Assembly (NCBI GenBank): GCA_017616165.1
Contig: JAFZYR010000031.1
Coordinates: forward strand, 1 to 40,376
Source: Treponema sp.
GTDB lineage: Bacteria > Spirochaetota > Spirochaetia > Treponematales > Treponemataceae
Reading direction: 5' to 3'
DNA: 40,376 nt
Under the pieces are notes generated by a model, which searched no databases, had not been told where the DNA came from, and saw nothing but the letters and a program-made list of their open reading frames with translations. Positions within the stretch are counted from its first letter, which is position 1. The number at the start of each line of letters is the position of its first letter. Positions 31,793-40,225 of this stretch are shown piece by piece. The translations under genes and the position numbers were made by a program.

Positions 31793-32989
31793 ATGGCAAA
31801 GATACAGATGAAAAATGCGATCGCTGAACTTGACGGCGACGAGATGACAAGAGTTTTGTGGAAGGTAATTAAGGACGAACTCCTTTTGCCTTATATTGAT
31901 TTAAAGACTGAATATTACGACCTTGGTCTTAAGAGCCGCGACGACTCTGATGACAAGATTACATACGAGGCAGCTGCAGCAATCAAACGTCTTCACGTTG
32001 GTGTAAAGTGTGCAACAATCACAAGCAACCAGGCACGTGTTGAAGAATATCACCTTAAGCAGCTCACCCCTTCTCCAAACGGAATTATCCGTGCAGAGCT
32101 TGACGGTACAGTTTTCCGCGAGCCAATCTTTGTAAACAATATTCACGGAACTGTTAGCTGCTGGAAAAAGCCTATCGTTCTTGGCCGCCATGCTTACGGT
32201 GATGTTTATAAAAACTGCGAAATTAAATGTCCTACTGCCGGAAAGGCCGAGCTTGTTTTCACTGGCGTAGACGGAAAAGAAATCCGCAAAACTATTATGG
32301 ACATGAAGGGTCCTGGAATCATTCAGGGAATCCACAACCTTGACAACTCAATCGAATGCTTTGCCCGCTGCTGCTTTACTTACGCCTTGGATAAAAAGGT
32401 TAGCGTTTGGTTTGGCGCAAAAGATACTATCAGTAAGATTTACGACGGAAACTTTAAGGCTATTTTCCAGCGTGTTTATGACGAAGAATATAAGTCAAAG
32501 TTTGAAGCTGCCGGAATTGAATACTTCTACACTCTGATTGACGATGCTGTTGCCCGCGTTATGAGGTCAGAAGGCGGCTTTATGTGGGCCACAAAGAACT
32601 ACGACGGCGACGTTATGAGTGATATGATTGCTTCTGCCTGCGGTTCGCTCGCTATGATGACCAGCGTTCTTGTTAGCCCTGACGGAAACTTTGAATACGA
32701 AGCCAGCCATGGTACAGTTCAGAAGCACTACTACCGCTACCTCAAGGGTGAAAAAACTTCTACAAACCCTGTAGCAACAATTTTTGCCTGGACCGGTGCC
32801 CTTGCAAAACGCGGTGAGCTTGACGGAACTCCTGAATTAGTTGATTTTGCAAAGCGTCTTGAAAAAGCCACCCTGCAGACAATTGAAGAAGGCTACATGA
32901 CTGGCGACATTGCCCGCATTGCAGAGCCTGCTGCCAAAAAGGTATTGAATTCCTGGGAGTATATAGCTGCTATTAAAGAGCGTCTGTAG
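31793..32989 (+). CDS. icd: NADP-dependent isocitrate dehydrogenase (eukaryote-like homodimeric type)
   Basis: The 398-residue product has ELDGDEMTRVLW, SPNGIIRAELDGTVFREPI (substrate loop), GRHAYGD with the substrate-binding Arg (R132 of human IDH1), KGPGIIQGIHN, YDGDVMSDMIA and EASHGTVQKHYY. This is the subfamily shared with mammalian IDH1/2 and not the E. coli Icd type. It oxidises isocitrate to 2-oxoglutarate, giving NADPH and a glutamate precursor. With the aconitase-like hydratase at 21054 it could form a short oxidative branch to glutamate in an anaerobe with an incomplete citrate cycle. It has at most a 3-nt leader by promoter position. Its 3' end overlaps the convergent outer-membrane gene by 17 bp. 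Confidence 0.94.
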   Translation: MAKIQMKNAIAELDGDEMTRVLWKVIKDELLLPYIDLKTEYYDLGLKSRDDSDDKITYEAAAAIKRLHVGVKCATITSNQARVEEYHLKQLTPSPNGIIRAELDGTVFREPIFVNNIHGTVSCWKKPIVLGRHAYGDVYKNCEIKCPTAGKAELVFTGVDGKEIRKTIMDMKGPGIIQGIHNLDNSIECFARCCFTYALDKKVSVWFGAKDTISKIYDGNFKAIFQRVYDEEYKSKFEAAGIEYFYTLIDDAVARVMRSEGGFMWATKNYDGDVMSDMIASACGSLAMMTSVLVSPDGNFEYEASHGTVQKHYYRYLKGEKTSTNPVATIFAWTGALAKRGELDGTPELVDFAKRLEKATLQTIEEGYMTGDIARIAEPAAKKVLNSWEYIAAIKERL

Positions 32990-33644
32990 AAGAAGGCCCT
33001 TCGACAGGCTCAGGGCCCCCACTTATATAACTGTATTCATTTCGTATTCTGCGCGAATATCTTACGCCAAGGTTAATATGATATGAATAACAGCCTTCGA
33101 ACTTCTGAATGTTTTTGTTTTTGCCAAGGTTTGGGTTATCTAACGAAACAAAGTTTTTGTTTACGATAGTCCAGCCTGGCGAAACAGGAAGTTCAAATCC
33201 AATCGAAAGACCAAGACCTACATAATGCATGTGCCACTCATCTGTAAGCTGGTACATGTAGTGCATTCCAAGACTTCCCGAAAAAATTACATATTCAAAC
33301 CAGTCATAATCATAGTAAGCGGCAAGATAGGTATCAAAGGCATAGTTCACTACATTGCGCGGATGCTGCTCCATGCCGTTAAACGCCTGATAAAACGGAT
33401 AGTAGGCACTAACATCGAGCGACAGATCTACCAGCGGCAGCCCCACAGTTTTTGTTGTAAAGAACGCACCAATCATCATATTTTCGCGCACAAAGTTTGA
33501 ACGGTCTTCTAGCTTTTCTACGCGGGTTACCTGGGCATAGCTTACGCCTTCTTCAAAAACAAAATCTACATTAAGTTCAAAATCCTGGGAAAAGGCAGAG
33601 GCACATAAAATTACTGCTAAAATTATACAAAAATATTTTTTCAC
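32973..33644 (-). CDS. Exported beta-barrel-like protein with a repeat-derived C-terminus
   Basis: The 223-residue product has a signal peptide (MKKYFCIILAVILCASAFS), then strands rich in Tyr and Phe (VSAYYPFYQAF, FDTYLAAYYDYDW, VGLGLSIGFELP) and a last strand LGVRYSRRIRNEYSYI. This is an outer-membrane barrel pattern. From about residue 208 the chain continues GGPEPVEGPSSTDAL, encoded by a family-3 repeat and then by the antisense of the icd 3' end, so the normal terminal aromatic residue is buried or lost. The start codon is GTG with GAGG 7 bp upstream. It is the last gene of a four-gene surface operon, 12 bp after the small lipoprotein gene. Confidence 0.78.
   Translation of the reverse strand: MKKYFCIILAVILCASAFSQDFELNVDFVFEEGVSYAQVTRVEKLEDRSNFVRENMMIGAFFTTKTVGLPLVDLSLDVSAYYPFYQAFNGMEQHPRNVVNYAFDTYLAAYYDYDWFEYVIFSGSLGMHYMYQLTDEWHMHYVGLGLSIGFELPVSPGWTIVNKNFVSLDNPNLGKNKNIQKFEGCYSYHINLGVRYSRRIRNEYSYISGGPEPVEGPSSTDAL
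32995..33020 (-). repeat. Family-3 repeat, copy at the end of the outer-membrane protein gene
   Basis: GGCCCTTCGACAGGCTCAGG followed by GCCCCC. GGCCCT and AGGGCC form a 6-bp inverted repeat. Read on the minus strand it gives PEPVEGP in frame with the outer-membrane protein. It lies just beyond the icd stop codon. Confidence 0.8.
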
Positions 33645-33656
33645 TGTTAGCCTCGC

Positions 33657-34007
33657 CTAACGCGCCGTATGATACAGCGTGAGCACCCTTGTATTGTTAT
33701 TTGCTGTCCAGGTAAGATACAGCATAGCCCCGCGGATGTCCCATTCGGTATTTCTTGTATAGGTTGAGTCCCCCTTAATCGTAAACATAAGGACATTGTC
33801 TATTACATTCCATTCACCGGAATAAGAAATGAGCTCGTTTTCGGAATCCTTGATTGTTGCCGAAAAAGTTCCGTCATCTATAAACTGAATTTTATTTCCG
33901 TCATTGTCAGTCCAGGTTCCGTAAAGAGGATTTGGAGTATAGCAGGAACAGAACAGTGCTACCAGCAAAAGTGTAAGTCCCATAGTCAAAATAATTCTGG
34001 TTTTCAT
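33657..34007 (-). CDS. Small lipoprotein, lipocalin-like
   Basis: The 116-residue product from ATG 34007 has a lipoprotein signal (MKTRIILTMGLTLLLVALF) with lipobox FCSC. The mature part shows LYGTWTDNDGNKIQFIDDGTF, YSGEWNVIDNVLMFTIKG and a C-terminal strand series, the pattern of bacterial lipocalin-like or copper-resistance-type beta barrels that begin with GxW. AAGGA lies 7 bp before this ATG. A start five codons upstream (34022) would overlap the stop of the preceding gene as TGATG and cannot be excluded. It lies between the FN3 lipoprotein and the outer-membrane protein in one operon. Confidence 0.75.
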   Translation of the reverse strand: MKTRIILTMGLTLLLVALFCSCYTPNPLYGTWTDNDGNKIQFIDDGTFSATIKDSENELISYSGEWNVIDNVLMFTIKGDSTYTRNTEWDIRGAMLYLTWTANNNTRVLTLYHTAR

Positions 34008-34021
34008 TTTATTTTCCTTCA

Positions 34022-36295
34022 TCAGTTTTCTTCTCCTACTCCCCAGTCTACGTTTCCTTCGCCAAGGATTGTATTTCCGTTTTTATCGCGTGTGCAGACA
34101 ACATAATAACCGCCGCCGGCACCACCACCCTTAATTTCCAGGTGGTCATATTTTGCATAGCCCGGATACATTCCGCTGTTTGCCGCAGTAACCGTTCCGT
34201 CCATGCTTCCGTTTGCGCTCATATTGGCGCTTGTATTTGTATCTCCTTCCAGGAGGAAGTAAATGCCAAATGCAGAATTACCTGCCGCATAAAAGTCTGC
34301 ATAATTTGTGTAATGCATTAAGATGCGCGCTCCAAGTCCGTCAATCTTTGCATTGTAAGAAAGGGTGCCGCTTATATCGCCGTTTGTAGTTTCCTGTCCA
34401 AGCTTGTCTGTATCCTTAGACTTGTGCATGAGCGTAAGCTTTGACTGGGACTTTTTACAGGTCTTGTTGTATTCCCGGAACCACTGGTCACGGGTAAGGG
34501 CTCCGTAGCCTCGGGTTGCATCTGTCTGGTCATTACCGTTTTTGCCGTCTCCCAGAAGATTGAGCGAAACAACCCTGTAGTAATAGAAGGTTCCGGCTCT
34601 TGCAGTTTCATTGTTATCTATAAATTCCAGGCTGCCTGTTACCGGTTCATCTGTAATTTTACGGAATGATGAGTCCGGCTTTGTAGAACGGTAAACATGG
34701 TAACCTGCAGGATTGTCCCCCGCCGGTGCTGCCCAGGTAATTTTTACAGGATATACGCCGTTTGTGTTGGCAGTAAACGAACTTAGTCCTCCAAGTCCCG
34801 AAGTCTTGCTTGCAGTTACATTCTGCGGTGCCTTAGGACATGGTGCTATGATTTTACTCGGGTCACTTTGAATATCCGGAGCGTTTTCGTTTAAGGTAAT
34901 AATGCGGAAAAACGGTTTGCGCTCTGTATCATAATAATAGTAGCCGTCTTGATCCTGCGGCAAAACAGGGCCCGGTACAAGATGACTTACAACAGATTCT
35001 GACTGTTCAAACGAAATATCATCAGAAGTGTAGATATTATAAGAATAATCTGTATCCTCATCATCATAGCCAACTGCAGGTGTCCATCTTATTCTTACTT
35101 TGGAAGAGTCCGATGCATCTGCAACTTCGCAGCCGGAAGGCGGACTTAAAAGCCAGCCCACAGCAGGATTTTCTGAATCTGGACCGGTTTTACTAAAGCC
35201 CGATTTTAATACTTCTCCCGGATTTGTTCCTCCCTGAGCCGTTGCAATTGTCTGAACATAGTAATAATACTTAACGCCAGGCTTGAGTACAGAAGAGTCT
35301 GTAAGCGAAGTTCCTGTAACTCCGTTTGAAACAAGCGTATAAATTGTGTCCGTATCGCTTGTTCTGTAAACTGCAAATTTTATATCATAACCGGATTTAG
35401 TATATTCATTCCATTTTACTGTAAGCTTATCTACAGATTCTGCCTTACCCTTTTCTACATGAACATTTGACGGGCTTACAGGAGCACCCTCCTTTGCAGA
35501 ATAGCCCAATGCAAGCCCCGTAAAGGCAGATTCAGAACCGTCTGAAAGAACTGCACAAACCTTGTAATAAAATTCCTGGCCTTTTTCGTTTGAAGAAAGC
35601 TCGTTACGGTAGGCGGTAATATTTCCTCTTACTGTATCCAAAAGCTCCATTCCAAAGCCGTTTGCCTGCATACCGCGGTATATTCTGTAATAAGCAGCAC
35701 CGGTAACTCTGGACCATTTTAGAGAAATGAACTCTGTGCTTTCTCCCTTGTCTGCTTCTATTGATGCAGGCGGTCTCAAAAGCCATCCGCAGGAGCTGCT
35801 GCTTATTTTTGTAAACTCGCTTGATTCCAGCCCCTGCTTTATGTTTTCTGCACTTACACGATAATAGTACAGCTTATCATACTGTTCGTTCTGCGGGCCG
35901 GGCGAAGATAAAACCAGATCGGTATAATTGTTTCCGTAAACATATTTATTTATAACTTCAAAGTTTCCTTCTTCGGGCAGGGTTACGGCTCCTGTTTCCG
36001 GGTCGGGTGTAACTACAGCACGCTCTACACGGTAAGAGGTTGCATAAGGAACTTCGTCCCAGTGAAGCTTTATGGTTCCACTGTATTTGCCCTGCGAAAC
36101 AAAAAGCTGCTTTGGCACCGAAAGCTCCGTTACCTCTTTTTCCTTAAAAAACAAATCGCTAAGGTTTACCTTTGGCGTTTTTGTATCCATGTCTATTTTG
36201 GAGTCATACCAGGTATAGCACCCGGCAAGTGACAGCGCAAGAAGAGCCCCTCCAATGAGCGCAGTTATTTTTATTGCCTTAAACATTTTTTTCAT
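34022..36295 (-). CDS. Lipoprotein with several fibronectin type III-like domains
   Basis: The 757-residue product has a signal peptide with lipobox LAGC (Cys26). At least five FN3-like modules follow, each with the Trp of strand B and Tyr-rich strand F (for example IKLHWDEVPYATSYRVERA, ISLKWSRVTGAAYYRIYRG, VKITWAAPAGDNPAGYHVYR, then TFYYYRVVSLN). The last about 160 residues form a different domain (KLTLMHKSKDTDKLGQETTN, GLGARILMHYTNYADF, GGGAGGGYYVV) that I do not recognise. It is probably a surface or periplasmic binding or structural protein. It lies 9 bp after the larger FN3 gene and overlaps or abuts the small lipoprotein gene, so all are cotranscribed. AGGGG precedes the ATG. Confidence 0.82.
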   Translation of the reverse strand: MKKMFKAIKITALIGGALLALSLAGCYTWYDSKIDMDTKTPKVNLSDLFFKEKEVTELSVPKQLFVSQGKYSGTIKLHWDEVPYATSYRVERAVVTPDPETGAVTLPEEGNFEVINKYVYGNNYTDLVLSSPGPQNEQYDKLYYYRVSAENIKQGLESSEFTKISSSSCGWLLRPPASIEADKGESTEFISLKWSRVTGAAYYRIYRGMQANGFGMELLDTVRGNITAYRNELSSNEKGQEFYYKVCAVLSDGSESAFTGLALGYSAKEGAPVSPSNVHVEKGKAESVDKLTVKWNEYTKSGYDIKFAVYRTSDTDTIYTLVSNGVTGTSLTDSSVLKPGVKYYYYVQTIATAQGGTNPGEVLKSGFSKTGPDSENPAVGWLLSPPSGCEVADASDSSKVRIRWTPAVGYDDEDTDYSYNIYTSDDISFEQSESVVSHLVPGPVLPQDQDGYYYYDTERKPFFRIITLNENAPDIQSDPSKIIAPCPKAPQNVTASKTSGLGGLSSFTANTNGVYPVKITWAAPAGDNPAGYHVYRSTKPDSSFRKITDEPVTGSLEFIDNNETARAGTFYYYRVVSLNLLGDGKNGNDQTDATRGYGALTRDQWFREYNKTCKKSQSKLTLMHKSKDTDKLGQETTNGDISGTLSYNAKIDGLGARILMHYTNYADFYAAGNSAFGIYFLLEGDTNTSANMSANGSMDGTVTAANSGMYPGYAKYDHLEIKGGGAGGGYYVVCTRDKNGNTILGEGNVDWGVGEEN

Positions 36296-36304
36296 ACCGC
36301 ACCC

Positions 36305-39300
36305 CTAGTTTGCTGCAGGCCACCAGCCTAAGCCCGTATCCATAAGCCAGAAATGACCATCATCATCCATCTGAAGCGGCAGATATTTTCTGCGCACGTC
36401 AACCGAACCTGCACTTACTGTTTCGTTTCCATTTTTAACAGTAAGATTACCCTGCCCGGTACAGTTCATAATTAATGTTGCTGTATAACTTGCAGGCATT
36501 TTTGTATCTACAGGACTAACATGAATTTCAAAATTAGATGAACGGAACTTATAAACATAAGAGTCCGACAAACCTCTTAATGTGAATTCAACATTTGTCA
36601 TTGTAAGTGCAACTGTTGAAGTTCTGGTACCACCCGGATTTAATTGCGCTGGAGCAAAATCGGTCATTGAAACAGCTGCTTTGTATTTTCCTGCTTCAGC
36701 CCATAAATATGATGTTGTACTAAAGGTTGCAGATCCACTGCCTCCAGGAATAATTTTTTGTGAATCAGGATATTTTAATCGGGAATTAATATTTGTATAT
36801 TCTGCATTTCCGCCGCAATCAAGATAAAAAGCATAAGACATGGTTAACATAGCGCATTTTATAAGCTCTCTAGGGCTAATATTTCTATAGGCATATTTCT
36901 CATTATTTTTGTAAAGTTCTACAGCCGGCTGACCTTCTCTTTCCAGAGTAAGATAGTAATAATGCTTTGCATCGCGCAATATCTGTAACGGTCCGGTTGT
37001 AACTTTTTCCAAAGTACTGCCAGGCTGTGCAAATGTCGGATAAATTTCAAATTCACCTATAGACGGCTCAATAACAGTCTCTTTTAAATTTTCCTTTGAA
37101 GAATAATGCAGGTTAGAATCAAGGGTAACAACTTTTGAACCCTGATTTGACAGATTGTAATTTATAATTGAAATATATGCGCTGTCCGGGCCAACTGCAC
37201 GTTTTTCATAATCCCATTCGTCCCAGCTTATTATTTCGGAATAGTTTGAACCGGTTCTTGCACGGAGTTCTACAGCAAGCAGATAACCCTTATTTGCTTT
37301 TTCTGTATTTTCCATGGTGCTAAGACCTATTCTGTTGTCGTTTATAAAGGAAACCGGGACTATTCCGTCAAGTGTATTTGAAGTTCGTTTATAGACAACC
37401 AGATATTCATAAGCTTCAATTGCCGAGCCTGGAGTTACCGATGCAGTTTTTTTATCATCAGAAAAATCTGCATCAATTTTAGTCCATTTATTCTGGGTAC
37501 TTCCGGCAACCCTGAAATAAACAGAAGGTTTTTCGTTTGCATTATAATAATATGGTGCATCCCAGGTTATTACCTGAGTAGTTCCGCTTACGGACTTCTG
37601 CGCATGCACGTTAAGTCCATACCCCTTGGTTGCGCCAAACTTTGTCTGAGGGTTTGTATAGGCGGTGTCGTTTCTGTCGCTGCCCTGTTTAATCGGAACT
37701 ATCTGATAGCTGAACGGCAGACCCCATTCGAGACAGGCCTGATTAATTGAATATGGATTTGTTGAGTCCAGCGCATCCACAGCCTTGTCTTCAAAAAGGA
37801 AGGTGCCGTTACCGTTGTCGCGGATTGTGGCGTAATTTGAATCTACGGTTTCTCCGTTTGCGGTAATGCTGCCTGCGTTTATGTAATAAATGTCCTGGCC
37901 GTTTGGATCAGGTACTGTCCCGGCTCCGTTGCTGTACCTCTGTCGGATAAGTTTATATCCGGCAGCACCTTCTATTTTATTCCACTGAACTGTGATTTTG
38001 TCATTTTCTACTGTCTGCGCAACCTTAAGGTTTGCAAGAGCCGGACCAAGGGTGCATACGGCAACTGGTTGGCTTTGGGTTTCTCCCTTTGTGCCGTTTT
38101 TTGCAGTTACTGTAAGATTAATTTTTTTGCCTGATTTTTCTGCGTCGTTCCAGCCTGTAGGATTTGTGATTACGCATCTGTAGGTGTCCGGGTCGTTTGG
38201 CAAAACGGCAATCTGAATATCACCGGTAACAGCTGCTCCACCCTCATCAAAGCTTGCAGAAACTGCATAGTCTCCGTCTGCTTTCTGAACCTTTGGCCAG
38301 GTAACTGTGATTGTACTGTAATCATAAGTTGTAAATAACGGCTCGGCAGTACCAAGGGTTTCAAAAATATAATCTTCACTTTCCTGCCCATCTACAAGAG
38401 GATTTTTAACTGCAGAAATACCGGTGGAAGCTTCCAGCTGATAAATACGCCTGCTGCCAGATTCTGCGTTATGGGAATAAGTAACTTCCTGGTCATTTTC
38501 CCAGCCGTTACCCGGAACAATTTCCAGAGTTTCTTCACTGCCCTTTTCACTGCCGTGCATTTCCCACCAGTGGATTGTATAAACATATTCGCTGTTATAT
38601 TTCCATTTTAATTTGAAGTTGTCCGGATAACCGTCATCTACCCTAAAGTTTTCAATTTCTGGAATATTTGAAGCATCATCAGTTACAATATATTTTCCCG
38701 AAGCTTCTGCTATATAAAAACTTTGATCCGGCTCCTGATCACCAGACTGCCCGGTTCCCAAAGGACAAAGATAAAGGGAATATTTGTAATAACCATTTTG
38801 CGGAGAATCTGCAGCAGGAATAAAGTCATCTGTTTTAGCATTAAGGCTTTCTACAGAAGCAAAAGATTCCCAATGTGTACCGATTGAAGTGTTATTCTCA
38901 AGCGAAAGCTGTACCCTCTTAACAAAATAAGTATAAGCTACTCCATAGTTATCAAAGTTTAAGTTATAAGCAAAAGAAATTTTTGTAAAATAATTACCTT
39001 CTGTTTCATAATTTGACTTAATGGAAAAAACCGGTACCGCTACAGTCCAGCCCTCTATAACCTGACTGCAGCTGCTTTGTGAAGTAATTCTTTTTCCTTC
39101 CGGTGTGTCGTCTGTAATTGACTGAACATAATAAGAGAATTTTTTTCCGCGGTCCAGTTCAGATATTGTATCTGTAAAGGTAATCTGGGCCCCTGCATAG
39201 TAGCTGTCATAAGGGGAATCAAGTTTTTCCTGAGAATTTTCGATTGTATAAGTTGAAAGATTTCCAAACTGAGTTTTTCTATGTGACCAGGAATCATTTG

Positions 39301-40225
39301 GGGTTACGGCAATCAAACCAATACTTGTATAGTCTTCGTTTTTTCCGGCTTCTTTTTTATAAATCTCAAAATAAACCGGATGCTTTACAAAGCCGCTGGC
39401 CCCGGAATTTTCGCGGTACCAGGCTCCGTCCGGTGTTTTCCAGCTTAAAACTATCTGGCTTGTACTTTCTCCGCGGGTAACTGCAAAATCTACAGGTGCA
39501 TCCGGCAAAACACGGTGTGCTGTTTCTGCAGTGTATTTGCCGCTGGATTCCTTGTGACCGGTCTGCTTGTTTAATACTTCTACTTCGAAAAAATATTCTG
39601 TTTTGGAAGTAAGTCCGTCTATTATTATCTGGCGGGCGGTTCCAGGAGCAACAGCTGTTTTATATTTGATGTTTGGCGAAGTTTTGAGGCTTGTATAAAT
39701 GTAAAACTCTACCTGCTTTTGATAGGTCTGGTCCTGACAGTTATCCATCCACCAGTCAACGGTAACTGCATCGCCTTCTTCGGATGATTCAATCTGCGTA
39801 ATTACAGGCACGGCAAGGCTGGTTCCTTCGGTTACAATACTCTTTGCCGAAACAGTGCCGTAATAGTTTACTGAACTTACACAGTAATATTTTGTGATGC
39901 CCGATTCTTCGTCGATGATGATTTCGGTTTCGGAACCTTTGGTTTCTGAAATTTTTGCAAAGGTATCGTACGGAGTTGGTGCGGAATAAATATAATACTG
40001 AACGGCATTTTTTACGGGAATCCAGCTGAGCGTTACCGATTTGCTTTCTCCCTGGCTTGCGGTTACGTTTTCCGGCGGAAGAATAAAATCGTCATAGTCT
40101 GCAGCGTTCTTTTTTTCGTTGTAATCGAATGTGGTTTCTTTTACAAGGTCGTATTTGCAGGCTCCAAAAACAAGAGGAAGCGATGCAAATAAAACATAAC
40201 ACACTCTCTTGATATTTGTCATCAT
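36305..40225 (-). CDS. Very large lipoprotein with many fibronectin type III-like domains
   Basis: The 1306-residue product has a signal peptide with lipobox FGAC (Cys near 22). FN3-like modules run through residues about 45-1000 (PPENVTASQGESKSVTLSWI, VDWWMDNCQDQ, IVLSWKTPDGAW, FKLKWKYNSEY, ITVTWPKVQK, ITVQWNKIEGAAGYKLIR, QVITWDAPYYY). A C-terminal region of about 300 residues is unassigned and ends LMDTGLGWWPAAN. It heads the four-gene surface operon. TAAAAT (40232-40237) lies 6 bp before the ATG at 40225, so the operon may also start leaderless; ATG 40222 is an alternative. Ligand or partner is unknown; such proteins often mediate adhesion or glycan handling. Confidence 0.82.
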   Translation of the reverse strand: MMTNIKRVCYVLFASLPLVFGACKYDLVKETTFDYNEKKNAADYDDFILPPENVTASQGESKSVTLSWIPVKNAVQYYIYSAPTPYDTFAKISETKGSETEIIIDEESGITKYYCVSSVNYYGTVSAKSIVTEGTSLAVPVITQIESSEEGDAVTVDWWMDNCQDQTYQKQVEFYIYTSLKTSPNIKYKTAVAPGTARQIIIDGLTSKTEYFFEVEVLNKQTGHKESSGKYTAETAHRVLPDAPVDFAVTRGESTSQIVLSWKTPDGAWYRENSGASGFVKHPVYFEIYKKEAGKNEDYTSIGLIAVTPNDSWSHRKTQFGNLSTYTIENSQEKLDSPYDSYYAGAQITFTDTISELDRGKKFSYYVQSITDDTPEGKRITSQSSCSQVIEGWTVAVPVFSIKSNYETEGNYFTKISFAYNLNFDNYGVAYTYFVKRVQLSLENNTSIGTHWESFASVESLNAKTDDFIPAADSPQNGYYKYSLYLCPLGTGQSGDQEPDQSFYIAEASGKYIVTDDASNIPEIENFRVDDGYPDNFKLKWKYNSEYVYTIHWWEMHGSEKGSEETLEIVPGNGWENDQEVTYSHNAESGSRRIYQLEASTGISAVKNPLVDGQESEDYIFETLGTAEPLFTTYDYSTITVTWPKVQKADGDYAVSASFDEGGAAVTGDIQIAVLPNDPDTYRCVITNPTGWNDAEKSGKKINLTVTAKNGTKGETQSQPVAVCTLGPALANLKVAQTVENDKITVQWNKIEGAAGYKLIRQRYSNGAGTVPDPNGQDIYYINAGSITANGETVDSNYATIRDNGNGTFLFEDKAVDALDSTNPYSINQACLEWGLPFSYQIVPIKQGSDRNDTAYTNPQTKFGATKGYGLNVHAQKSVSGTTQVITWDAPYYYNANEKPSVYFRVAGSTQNKWTKIDADFSDDKKTASVTPGSAIEAYEYLVVYKRTSNTLDGIVPVSFINDNRIGLSTMENTEKANKGYLLAVELRARTGSNYSEIISWDEWDYEKRAVGPDSAYISIINYNLSNQGSKVVTLDSNLHYSSKENLKETVIEPSIGEFEIYPTFAQPGSTLEKVTTGPLQILRDAKHYYYLTLEREGQPAVELYKNNEKYAYRNISPRELIKCAMLTMSYAFYLDCGGNAEYTNINSRLKYPDSQKIIPGGSGSATFSTTSYLWAEAGKYKAAVSMTDFAPAQLNPGGTRTSTVALTMTNVEFTLRGLSDSYVYKFRSSNFEIHVSPVDTKMPASYTATLIMNCTGQGNLTVKNGNETVSAGSVDVRRKYLPLQMDDDGHFWLMDTGLGWWPAAN

